NCBI GenBank assembly: GCA_047629355.1
Contig: JBLHWU010000038.1
Span: 1 to 35,194 of the forward strand
Direction of reading: 5' to 3'
DNA from: CAYUNA01 sp047629355
Lineage (GTDB): Bacteria > Bacteroidota > Bacteroidia > Chitinophagales > Saprospiraceae
DNA length: 35,194 nt
Below are positions 26,962-33,682 of the stretch, one piece after another; within the stretch, counting starts at the first letter, position 1; each line of letters begins with the position of its first letter. The position numbers and the translations under genes were made by a program. The notes under the pieces were generated by a model. That model saw only the letters and a program-made list of their open reading frames with translations, was not told where the DNA came from and ran no database searches.

Positions 26962-27095
26962 CTTTCTTTACTGTTGGCGGTTGACGGCACATCTTGACGG
27001 CCGCTTCCCTGATTATTATGTTTTAAAACACTGATTGTCAGAAAGCAATCAATGCTTATTTATTCTTATATTTATTCATTTGCAAAAATGATGCG

Positions 27096-27103
27096 CAAAA
27101 GTA
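27096..27103 (-). promoter_or_regulatory. Candidate -7 promoter element (TACTTTTG) for aspS
   Basis: Read on the minus strand this is TACTTTTG, matching TAnnTTTG, about 135 bp before the aspS start. No TTTG at -33 spacing was found. Confidence 0.35.
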
Positions 27104-27143
27104 CGGTATATAATAGAAATGGGGGAAATATTTTATTTTTTTC

Positions 27144-27187
27144 AAAAAAAAGAGGTTGTTTCGGGATGGAAACAACCTCTTTTTTTT
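27144..27187. terminator. Bidirectional terminator hairpin upstream of aspS
   Basis: A perfect 18-bp stem (27144-27161 with 27170-27187) has an 8-nt loop, with A-runs on one side and T-runs on the other, so it can terminate in both directions. It lies about 180 bp upstream of the aspS start and follows a separate terminator after the RNase G gene. It may therefore end a short transcript of its own or attenuate aspS. Confidence 0.75.
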
Positions 27188-27237
27188 GAAAATTAGTTTA
27201 GGAAATTGTAAATAATGAAGATAACTAAATACCAAAG

Positions 27238-27245
27238 CAAAGATA
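27238..27245 (-). promoter_or_regulatory. Candidate -7 element (TATCTTTG) for a short RNA upstream of aspS
   Basis: TATCTTTG on the minus strand fits the consensus well. A transcript starting just after it would reach the 27187-27144 terminator after roughly 85 nt. There is no clear -33 element, so a small RNA here is only a possibility. Confidence 0.3.
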
Positions 27246-27336
27246 ATCAATATTGGCTGAATGAACGTCAGCAATTAGAAAGAAGAAGATGAAAGGCTTT
27301 TTTTATACTAAATTCTAGCTACCTAAAACTCTATAA

Positions 27337-27447
27337 TTAGCCAAACTGCTATGTATTTATCCATATTTGGCTAAATAGAGACCACTACTTAGCCAAATAT
27401 GCAAAAAAACTAAAATTTGGCTAAACAGAAGCTACCAATGAGCCAAA
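27337..27447. repeat. Alternating array of TTAGCCAAA / TTTGGCTAA
   Basis: The 9-mer occurs at 27337-27345 (+), 27366-27374 (-), 27389-27397 (+), 27416-27424 (-), and as TGAGCCAAA at 27439-27447 (+), that is five sites in alternating orientation with start spacings of 29, 23, 27 and 23 bp. This is also a diverged tandem repeat of about 51 bp, 2.2 units long. Adjacent sites can pair into hairpins in two alternative ways. It could be a set of regulator-binding sites or a structured repeat. Confidence 0.7.
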
Positions 27448-27468
27448 TTTCCTCTAAATTTTTAAACA

Positions 27469-27506
27469 AAAAAAGGGAAGCAAACCCAAGTCCACTTCCC
27501 TTTTTT
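27469..27506. terminator. Terminator hairpin after the RNase G gene
   Basis: A 12-bp stem, AAAAAAGGGAAG (27469-27480) with CTTCCCTTTTTT (27495-27506), lies about 35 bp past the RNase G stop. A/T runs on both sides allow termination in either direction. Confidence 0.8.
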
Positions 27507-27542
27507 ATATTCGCTCACATCTCCGTGAGCCATAACACCGTC

Positions 27543-29093
27543 TTAATTCAACCGAATCTCATCCTCATTTCCATCATAAAACTGATACTTCGTCAACGCA
27601 TAATCCGGGTCAGCTGTAATTTTTATCCATTTATACAATTTCAAAAACCATTTCACTTGAATGCTTTTGATACCTTGTTTCAAATATGCCTCTACAAACG
27701 GGTGAACTTTGATTATCAAATTTGACTTCGGTCGAGACTGTAAAATAAAGTGCAAATCTCGGTCAATATCATCCGTAATCAAAATTGTCGGATTCACCTG
27801 TCCTGAACCTTCGCAAGACGGACATTGTTCTGCCGTATTAATCTTCACTTCCGGCCGCGTCCGCTGTCGCGTAATCTGCATCAAGCCAAACTTACTCAAT
27901 GGCAAAATTGTATGTTGCGCGCGGTCTTTTTTCATAAACTGCCGCATTGATCGCATCAATTCAATCTTGTTGTCCTTATTGCGCATATCAATGAAATCGA
28001 CGATAATAATTCCGCCAATATCTCGCAATCGCAACTGCCGTGCAATCTCTTCTGCTGATTCCAAATTCACTGCCATTACTGCCTTTTCTTGGTCAGTACT
28101 CGACATTTTATGACCACTATTCACATCAACGACGTGCATCGCTTCCGTGGATTCAATCACCAAATACGCACCACTTTTCATCGTCGCTGTCTTCCCGAAA
28201 GAAGCCTTGATTTGACGATTGATAGCAAAGGCATCAAAGATAGGTTTGCGACCTCGATATAAATTTGCAATGCTTACTTTATCAGGGGCAAAATTGGTCA
28301 GGTAATTTTGAATATTGTAGAAAAGCTGCTTGTCATTGACTACGATTTTTGTAAAATCATCGGTCAAAATATCACGCAAGATGCTTGATGTTTTATCCAA
28401 TTCACTCAAGCATTTCATTGGCGGTTTTGCCTTATAAAGTTGCTTGTGAATGTCTTCCCACTTCTGTATCATCAAACCCAATTCTTCGTGCAAATCTGCT
28501 ACTTTCTTGCCTTCCGCTGCTGTTCTAACAATCACACCGAAATTTTTCGGGCGAATACTATCCACCAATGTACGCAAGCGTTTTCGTTCCTCCGAGTTCG
28601 ATATTTTCTTAGAAACCGCAATTATATCGTTGAAAGGGGTCAAGACCAAAAAACGCCCAGGAATTGTGATTTCACAACTCAGACGCGGTCCTTTTGTAGA
28701 GATTGGTTCTTTCAAAACCTGCACCAAAATCGACTGCCGTTTGCTCAAAACTTGGTCGATTTTACCCGTTTTGATAATCTCTGGCTCAACCTTAAAGTTT
28801 TCTAGTTTATGGGTATTCAACTGACCGTTGATAGACCCTTCGGAAAATTTGATGAGTGACCGCAATTTCGGTCCTAAGTCGGTATAGTGCAAAAATGCAT
28901 CTTTCTTGTGTCCAATGTCCACGAATGCGGCGTTCAAGCCTGGCATCAATTTACGGATACTGCCCAGAAAGATATCTCCGACCGTAAAGTTGTTATTTGT
29001 TTTTTGATGATGGATTTCAACGAGTTTCCCGTCTTCCATCAAGCCGATTTTCACATCGGTAGGGGTAGAATCAATGATTAATTCTTTATCCAC
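27543..29093 (-). CDS. rng: Ribonuclease G (RNase E/G family)
   Basis: This endoribonuclease of the RNase E/G family acts in rRNA maturation and mRNA turnover in the cytoplasm. Its 516 residues fit RNase G, without the long C-terminal scaffold of E. coli RNase E. The N-terminal region contains the S1-type fold (VGDIFLGSIRKLMPGLNAAFVDIGHKKDAFLHYTDL) with an insertion typical of the family. Catalytic metal ligands are Asp323 in VVDVNSG and Asp366 in IIIVDFIDM; their 43-residue spacing equals that of Asp303 and Asp346 in E. coli RNase E. The Zn-link motif CPSCEGSG has Cys424 and Cys427. Upstream on the same strand are the small ribosomal protein, a TPR lipoprotein and HU. HU next to RNase G is a neighbourhood I recall from other Bacteroidota. 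A 746-bp gap separates it from the next gene, so it probably has its own promoter. Confidence 0.93.
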   Translation of the reverse strand: MDKELIIDSTPTDVKIGLMEDGKLVEIHHQKTNNNFTVGDIFLGSIRKLMPGLNAAFVDIGHKKDAFLHYTDLGPKLRSLIKFSEGSINGQLNTHKLENFKVEPEIIKTGKIDQVLSKRQSILVQVLKEPISTKGPRLSCEITIPGRFLVLTPFNDIIAVSKKISNSEERKRLRTLVDSIRPKNFGVIVRTAAEGKKVADLHEELGLMIQKWEDIHKQLYKAKPPMKCLSELDKTSSILRDILTDDFTKIVVNDKQLFYNIQNYLTNFAPDKVSIANLYRGRKPIFDAFAINRQIKASFGKTATMKSGAYLVIESTEAMHVVDVNSGHKMSSTDQEKAVMAVNLESAEEIARQLRLRDIGGIIIVDFIDMRNKDNKIELMRSMRQFMKKDRAQHTILPLSKFGLMQITRQRTRPEVKINTAEQCPSCEGSGQVNPTILITDDIDRDLHFILQSRPKSNLIIKVHPFVEAYLKQGIKSIQVKWFLKLYKWIKITADPDYALTKYQFYDGNEDEIRLN

Positions 29094-29839
29094 GACTTAC
29101 GGTTTTTTGCGAAGTACGAGGGATTTTATCAATTTTTAAATAGAAAAATTAGACTATTTTAAACAAATAAACCGCCTTTAGTGGTACTTCTAAAGTGGAA
29201 ATAAAGGCTACTTAACCTTAATATTTGATTCGATTGTAAAGTAAAAACGACGTTTTTAGTTCAAATAAATCATACTAATTACAGTAACCTCCCGGCATTT
29301 AGATAGGAAACAATATAAGCTAGTCGTTCAAAAATGGATGGAAAAGTCAAAATCTATAGTAATAGAATGAGCAGTTATCAAATAAAAGAGGAGGATTTAG
29401 TTTAGTGGGAGAAAGAGTTGGTTTTGGCTGAGTTTAGTTTATCGCTCTCTTATTTTACAAATGTCTTTGATGATAGTTTTGGGTTAAATGAGGAACTCTA
29501 ATGAATTCTCATTTTCCAATCATTTTAATTTTCATAAAAAAATTGGTCATTTCACTGCATGCTTTTTTTATAGAAAAAAAAATTTTAAAATTTATTTGGG
29601 TTAATTTTAAAAAGAATTTCTAAAAAATCGCTTGTTTTAAAAAAGCACAAATTGTTGGTGCGTGTCAATTTCAGTAAACTGAGTTGACGGTATTTTTGAC
29701 TTAACATTATTTTTGAAGAACGTTCTAAAATTGTTCCTCACCTGAATGCTCAAAATCAGGTTTGGGTAAAATGAAAATTGGTGAATCAGCTGGACGCACC
29801 AGCTAATTCACCATATTTACCAGTAACCATTAGTATTTA
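29094..29839. other. Long AT-rich intergenic region upstream of rng
   Basis: I see no gene in these 746 bp on either strand: stop codons are dense and no ORF resembles a protein. It contains long A/T runs around 29560-29640. A terminator-like hairpin for the small gene above is at 29780-29812. The rng promoter should lie near its right-hand side as drawn but was not recognised. An unannotated RNA cannot be excluded. Confidence 0.4.
29780..29812 (-). terminator. Hairpin downstream of the small ribosomal protein gene
   Basis: 29780-29793 pairs with 29799-29812 at 13 of 14 positions, about 30 bp after the stop codon. On the minus strand a U-rich stretch (AATTTTCATTTT) follows, which suits a terminator. 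Confidence 0.6.
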
Positions 29840-29935
29840 CTAACGGTTCTTTTTCTTATGTCGATTCTTACGCAAACGTTTTTTACGTTTGTGAGTAGAT
29901 ATCTTATGACGCTTTCGCTTCTTTCCACAAGGCAT
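29840..29935 (-). CDS. AURKAIP1/COX24-type small ribosomal protein (bS22/mS38-like)
   Basis: This 31-codon gene, ending in TAG, encodes MPCGKKRKRHKISTHKRKKR and then LRKNRHKKKNR. About two thirds of the residues are Lys, Arg or His. The sequence matches the very short AURKAIP1/COX24 (DUF1713) proteins that I recall from nearly all Bacteroidota, which are related to mitochondrial mS38 and to bS22 on the small ribosomal subunit near the decoding region. Placement on the ribosome is inferred from those relatives. Unlike the other genes here it has a strong Shine-Dalgarno sequence (AAAGGAG, 5 nt from the ATG), which also fixes the start. It is flanked by a terminator-like hairpin and lies between a TPR lipoprotein gene and rng. 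Confidence 0.88.
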   Translation of the reverse strand: MPCGKKRKRHKISTHKRKKRLRKNRHKKKNR

Positions 29936-29940
29936 AATAT

Positions 29941-29947
29941 CTCCTTT
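29941..29947 (-). promoter_or_regulatory. Strong Shine-Dalgarno sequence (AAAGGAG) of the 31-aa gene
   Basis: On the minus strand AAAGGAG lies 5 nt before the ATG at 29935. The starts of hpt, lptC, sprA, aspS, yicC and gmk have no comparable motif, so this site stands out. Confidence 0.8.
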
Positions 29948-30025
29948 TAAAGTTTTAAAAAAATAGTTTTATGATGGCTGAACATTAAAAATTAGCATCA
30001 ACTTTTAATGTTCCTACATTTCAAT

Positions 30026-30817
30026 CTATTGTGTCAGCGCGACACATTTTGCTTGTAAGGCACTTGATTTATCTGCTTGCTTTAACTCCTCGTAAACTTT
30101 TGCAAGCATACAAGTGGCATCCACATTTTCAGGTTCTAAAGTCAGTACTTTTTCCAAACGTTGGACTGCTTTTTCAAACTGTCCAGTTTTGAAAGACAAC
30201 CGTCCCAAATTGGTTAGTACACCAATATCTTCTGGATGTTTTTTATTCAAATCTACCAACATCAAAATTCCTTGCATCGGATTATTCTGTGGTGGATTTT
30301 CGGTGTACAACAACGCTAAATTGGTGCGATGTGCTACGTTCGTAGGATTCAAGGAGATTGCACTTTCAAAGGACTCAACCGCCCTTTTGGTACAAAAACT
30401 TCTGACTTTATCGACTTTGGCACGTTGCACACATAAAGTGTAAGTTGTACCTGCAATCGACCAAGCCTTCTCTGAATCTTCCTGTTTTTCGGCAATTTGC
30501 TGAGCATAATACCCTGATAATTCAGGATGTCCAAACTCAAACCACTTGCCAGCAAGTATTTTCAAATACTCGATTTTCATCGAATCAGTCACAGCGCTTT
30601 GCAACTGAGTTTCCAGCCCAAGGATAGTTGCCGAATTGGTAACGTCCATGTCTGATTTGGCATCTTTTAACAAGGAAGCAATATTAGTCGATTCCTGATT
30701 AATTGTCCGCTGTTCTTCAATTTGTTGATGCGCCTTCGGTTTGGTATCGCATCCAAGATACAATACACAAAAAAATGCAACTGCACTTAAAACAATACCT
30801 ATTTGTAATTTTGTCAT
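30026..30817 (-). CDS. TPR-containing putative lipoprotein
   Basis: This 263-residue protein has an N-terminal hydrophobic segment (LQIGIVLSAVAFFCVLYLGC). Cys23 may be lipidated, but the -3 position is Tyr, so the lipobox is not standard and a simple membrane anchor is possible. After a Gln/Glu-rich linker come TPR-like units: KRAVESFESAISLNPTNVAHRTNLALLY, then IGVLTNLGRLSFKTGQFEKAVQRLEKVLTLEP and NVDATCMLAKVYEELKQADKSSAL. It is expected in the periplasm, facing away from the cytoplasm, as a protein-interaction module. No specific function is known. It lies between HU and the small ribosomal protein on the minus strand. TATCTTTG at 30857-30850, just upstream, is a good -7 candidate. Confidence 0.82.
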   Translation of the reverse strand: MTKLQIGIVLSAVAFFCVLYLGCDTKPKAHQQIEEQRTINQESTNIASLLKDAKSDMDVTNSATILGLETQLQSAVTDSMKIEYLKILAGKWFEFGHPELSGYYAQQIAEKQEDSEKAWSIAGTTYTLCVQRAKVDKVRSFCTKRAVESFESAISLNPTNVAHRTNLALLYTENPPQNNPMQGILMLVDLNKKHPEDIGVLTNLGRLSFKTGQFEKAVQRLEKVLTLEPENVDATCMLAKVYEELKQADKSSALQAKCVALTQ

Positions 30818-30849
30818 AAACGCAAAATTAGCTCATTTTTTTGAGCGCA

Positions 30850-30857
30850 CAAAGATA
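30850..30857 (-). promoter_or_regulatory. Candidate -7 promoter element (TATCTTTG) for the TPR lipoprotein
   Basis: A full match to TAnnTTTG, 33 bp before the start codon. The best -33-like word (GAAA on + strand, 30885) is 27 bp away, too far to be convincing. Confidence 0.4.
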
Positions 30858-31079
30858 AGAAGGTTTTATGACTTTTTTCTTATTGAAATCTGACATTCTC
30901 GTTAAATAAATCTCAAATTCCACTTAAAGGAGCTTTTTTTCAACAAAAATCCCCACAAAAGTTATAAAAAAAATAAGTAAACAAGCGGGAAAGGAAAATG
31001 AAGTGGTAAAACATAGAATTGACAATATATACAATAGTGTAAAAACCGTTAAAATCATTTATGAAAAGCTTTTTCAACA

Positions 31080-31142
31080 ATGATGAATGATAAATTATAA
31101 ACAATAAACTACTTCCTTCCGGAAAATTCATCATTCATCATC
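31080..31142. repeat. Intergenic hairpin of iterated ATGAT/ATCAT words
   Basis: The left arm, near 31080-31097, is largely complementary to 31125-31142, with one small bulge. The right side then continues with further ATCATTTATCATC repeats. It lies about 50 bp after the HU stop on the minus strand and may serve as its terminator. Confidence 0.5.
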
Positions 31143-31194
31143 TATCATTTATCATCATATAAGAAGTGCTTATCACTCCTAAATCGCGACTTAT

Positions 31195-31506
31195 TTAGCC
31201 GTTCTTATCGTCTTTGGGCAATGAATTCACATTGTCTTTCACCTGCTCTGTAAATATTTTTGCAGGTTTGAAAGATGGAATATAATGTTCTGGAATTTCA
31301 ATCGCCTTATTTTGTTTGATATGACGACCTACTTTTTTCGCTCGTTTCTTTATGACGAAGCTACCAAATCCACGTATGTAAACATTCTCTCCTTCAGACA
31401 AAGACCCTTTCACGGATTTGAAGAACTCTTCTAATGTTACAAGTACATCTACTTTCGGTACACCTGTCTTGTCGGAAATGGCCGTTACTAAATCAGCTTT
31501 TCTCAT
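31195..31506 (-). CDS. HU/IHF family DNA-binding protein
   Basis: This small nucleoid protein bends and compacts DNA as a dimer. Its 103 residues follow the family pattern: MRKADLVTAISDKTGVPKVDVLVTLEEFF forms the helical dimer base, then comes the strand pair SLSEGENVYIRGFGSFVIKKRAKKVGRHIKQNKAIEIPEHYIPSFKPAK. The GFGSF motif and the Pro in IPEHYIPSFKP at the tip and end of the DNA-binding arm are conserved. The usual protein ends near residue 90; the last residues (KDNVNSLPKDDKNG) are a short polar extension. It cannot be assigned to a true HU or an IHF subunit, because Bacteroidota have several paralogues. It lies upstream of a TPR lipoprotein, the small ribosomal protein and rng on the same strand, and is divergent from yicC. 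Confidence 0.92.
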   Translation of the reverse strand: MRKADLVTAISDKTGVPKVDVLVTLEEFFKSVKGSLSEGENVYIRGFGSFVIKKRAKKVGRHIKQNKAIEIPEHYIPSFKPAKIFTEQVKDNVNSLPKDDKNG

Positions 31507-31733
31507 CGCTATATTATTGGTTTAGAATAAGTTATGAAAAATCCATTCGAAATGGACAGAGAGTTCGCAAAGGTCGTATTTTTTTTGGGTTTTGAAAATA
31601 ATTTTCAAGTTATTTTCTATCTTTCCTTAATAATCAATGGATTATGTCTGGTCTTTATGCTTATTTGAACTTATTTCAAATGTAAAATCAAAAAACAGTC
31701 CAAAAGCGAAAGAGTTACAAGTTACGAGTTGTA

Positions 31734-31793
31734 GGTTATGAGTTGCAGGTTGCCAGCGTGATGTCTACGCGCCATGCTGGCAACCCATAAGCC
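31734..31793. repeat. Intergenic inverted repeat of GTTGC words
   Basis: GGTTGCCAGC (31748-31757) pairs perfectly with GCTGGCAACC (31776-31785). The pairing extends inward with a G-T pair and outward through GGTTATG/CATAAGCC. The flank holds iterated AGTTACAAGTTACGAGTTG words, like the inverted repeat at 32926-32975. Confidence 0.6.
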
Positions 31794-31962
31794 ACAACGG
31801 ACAACCGTAATCCACAGAAAAAAAATGCTAGCTCACCGCCAGTAAGCCGTTAGCTTTGTTATCTTTGCAGCTTATAATATGTAATGGTAAAAATGAAACC
31901 TCAAAAAACGATGTACGCATCCGATTGTGGCTCATTCTAAATTGTTCATTCTTACTTAGACC

Positions 31963-32023
31963 TGTTACCGAAATATAACCGGTCATATCTAAATTTCAGT
32001 TAATCATTTCTATTTCGGTAACA
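31963..32023 (+). promoter_or_regulatory. Hairpin in the yicC leader
   Basis: TGTTACCGAAATA (31963-31975) and TATTTCGGTAACA (32011-32023) are perfect 13-bp complements around a 35-nt loop that contains ATAACCGGTCATATCT. The stem ends 23 bp before the yicC start, so it could influence translation. No match to a known riboswitch was recognised. Confidence 0.5.
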
Positions 32024-32046
32024 AGCCTATTATCAATTCAAAATAT

Positions 32047-32922
32047 ATGCTGCTATCCATGACTGGCTTTGGCCGGGGAACGAATTCGCTTGGGGATAAA
32101 ACGATTACGATTGAAGTTCGATCGCTAAATAGTAAATTTACGGATATTCGATTCAAATGTCCCAGTACCTATCGCGAGAAAGAACCAGTGATGCGTAAGC
32201 GAATTACCACGTTTGCCGAACGAGGAAAACTGGATGTAACCATCGACGTTAAATCTTTAACCGGTGACGATGATTTTGGTTTGAATGTGCCATTATATAA
32301 AAAATACTATACGGAATTATCCAAAATTCATGAGGAAATGGGTGTGCCTGCTGGCGATTTGACCCAAGCAATTTTAAGAATTCAGAATGTCGTTGCCTCG
32401 CCTGATTCTCGAATGACCAAAGAAGAATGGGAAGCAGTTCAGAAAACATTGGACGATGCGCTTGCCCATTTTGATACCTTTAGAAAATCAGAAGGCAAAG
32501 CGATGGAGGTGGATTTGCGAGGTCGAATTGCTAATATTGGAGAAGCGTTGGCAAAGGTTGACCCTCATGAAACAGGGCGAATTGATAAATTGAAAGCGCG
32601 CTTGCGCCAAAATTTGGAAGATTTCCTAGGAAAAGACAATGTGGATGAAAATCGTTTTGAGCAAGAAATCATTTTCTACTTAGAAAAAATTGACATCAAC
32701 GAAGAGAAGCAACGTCTGGGTCAACACCTTATTTACTTCATCGAACAATTGGATGGAAAAGATACTTTAAAAGGTCGAAAATTGAGCTTTATCAGTCAAG
32801 AAATGGGACGTGAAATCAATACCTTAGGTGCAAAAGCCTATTCTTCAGACATCCAAAAATTGGTGGTCTTCATGAAGGATGAATTAGAAAAAATAAAAGA
32901 ACAAGTCGCAAACGCAGTATAG
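32047..32922 (+). CDS. yicC: YicC/YloC family endoribonuclease
   Basis: YicC-family proteins are hexameric or trimeric ribonucleases reported to act on structured RNAs and small RNAs in the cytoplasm. The 291 residues show the complete family layout. The N-terminal YicC-like domain begins MLLSMTGFGRGTNSLGDKTITIEVRSLNSKFTDIRFKCP, and the C-terminal DUF1732 region carries ENRFEQEIIFYLEKIDINEEKQRLGQHLIYF and the signature FISQEMGREINTLGAKAYSSDI. An internal Met four codons on is a possible alternative start, but MLLSMTGFGR is the usual beginning. gmk follows 88 bp downstream on the same strand, an order common in many bacteria, so the two are likely co-transcribed across a small hairpin. A 13-bp hairpin is in the leader. 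Confidence 0.92.
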   Translation: MLLSMTGFGRGTNSLGDKTITIEVRSLNSKFTDIRFKCPSTYREKEPVMRKRITTFAERGKLDVTIDVKSLTGDDDFGLNVPLYKKYYTELSKIHEEMGVPAGDLTQAILRIQNVVASPDSRMTKEEWEAVQKTLDDALAHFDTFRKSEGKAMEVDLRGRIANIGEALAKVDPHETGRIDKLKARLRQNLEDFLGKDNVDENRFEQEIIFYLEKIDINEEKQRLGQHLIYFIEQLDGKDTLKGRKLSFISQEMGREINTLGAKAYSSDIQKLVVFMKDELEKIKEQVANAV

Positions 32923-32925
32923 CGC

Positions 32926-32975
32926 GTTGCGAGTTGCATGTAAGACGAGTCTACGTTAAGTTGGCAACTCGCAAC
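32926..32975. repeat. Inverted repeat of GTTGC words between yicC and gmk
   Basis: GTTGCGAGTTGC (32926-32937) and GCAACTCGCAAC (32964-32975) are perfect 12-bp complements. They start 4 bp after the yicC stop. No T-run follows, so it need not stop transcription into gmk. Confidence 0.6.
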
Positions 32976-33010
32976 TTGCAACCCGCAATCCCTACACGCA
33001 ACTCGGAAAC

Positions 33011-33595
33011 ATGAGCAAGCTTATTATTATTACCGCCCCGTCGGGAGGTGGAAAAACGACCATCGTTAATCATTTACTGGACAAATTTGATAACTTGTCT
33101 TTTTCGGTATCGGCTACCACACGAAAGCCGCGGCCAGGCGAAGAAGAAGGCAAAGCTTATTATTTTTTAGAATGGGACAAATTTGATGATCTGGTTCAAG
33201 AAAAAGCCTTTGTCGAATGGGAATTAATTTACCCAGGACAACGCTCAGGAACGCTAAAAAAAGAAGTGGAAAGGCTTTGGCAAGAAGATATAAATGTGCT
33301 GTTTGATATTGAGGTGAAAGGGGCTAAGAATATTAAAGAAATCTACCCCGAAGCATTGGCAATTTTTATTAAGCCACCGACTCCAGCCATTCTTTTTGAA
33401 CGGCTGCGCAATCGAAAAACGGAGGATGAAAAAAGCCTGCGTGCACGCATCAAACGGGCGAAAATGGAATTGACTTACGAACATGAATTCGATAAAGTGT
33501 TAATTAATGACGTACTGGAAGTAGCCTTACAAGATGCAGAGAAAATGGTACGTGATTTTTTAAATTTATCAGAAAAGTCAACATCTAAAAAGTAA
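33011..33595 (+). CDS. gmk: Guanylate kinase
   Basis: Guanylate kinase makes GDP from GMP and ATP and is essential for guanine nucleotide supply. Its 194 residues contain the P-loop APSGGGKTT (residues 9-17), the GMP-binding region SVSATTRKPRPGEEEGKAYYFLEWDKF, FVEWE, the DIEVKGAKNIK strand with its acidic residue, and the lid RLRNRKTEDEKSLRARIKRAKME with Arg residues that contact ATP. In place of the usual Tyr-Gly-Thr at the GMP site it reads PGQRSGTLK, with Ser where most family members have Tyr. The rest of the active site is intact, so the enzyme is probably functional. It follows yicC and precedes a DUF6427 gene on the same strand. Confidence 0.95.
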   Translation: MSKLIIITAPSGGGKTTIVNHLLDKFDNLSFSVSATTRKPRPGEEEGKAYYFLEWDKFDDLVQEKAFVEWELIYPGQRSGTLKKEVERLWQEDINVLFDIEVKGAKNIKEIYPEALAIFIKPPTPAILFERLRNRKTEDEKSLRARIKRAKMELTYEHEFDKVLINDVLEVALQDAEKMVRDFLNLSEKSTSKK

Positions 33596-33682
33596 ATTTA
33601 ACGCAAGGTGACTTCATAGCATCAATCAACTAATTTTCTAAATTAACTTATTCTTTTACCGTTACTTAATCAACCAACTTAA

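Larger units (their letters stand above)
30818..31194. other. Intergenic region between HU and the TPR lipoprotein
   Basis: No gene is seen. It contains two -7-like words for the TPR gene on the minus strand (TAATTTTG at 30830-30823 and TATCTTTG at 30857-30850) and a hairpin of ATGATGAAT/ATTCATCAT words at 31080-31142. Confidence 0.45.
31507..32046. other. Divergent intergenic region between HU and yicC
   Basis: No gene is seen in these 540 bp. It contains an inverted repeat of GTTGC/GTTAC words at 31734-31793, a TATCTTTG -7-like word on the + strand at 31860-31867 (no clear -33), and a hairpin in the yicC leader at 31963-32023. Confidence 0.45.

Noticed and set aside
27056..27274. 72-codon minus-strand hydrophobic ORF upstream of aspS
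   Set aside because: It spans the terminator hairpin at 27144-27187, and its Lys/Phe runs come from that hairpin's A/T tracts.
27337..27447. CRISPR array
   Set aside because: The repeat is only 9 bp, alternates in orientation and has irregular spacing; no cas gene is present.
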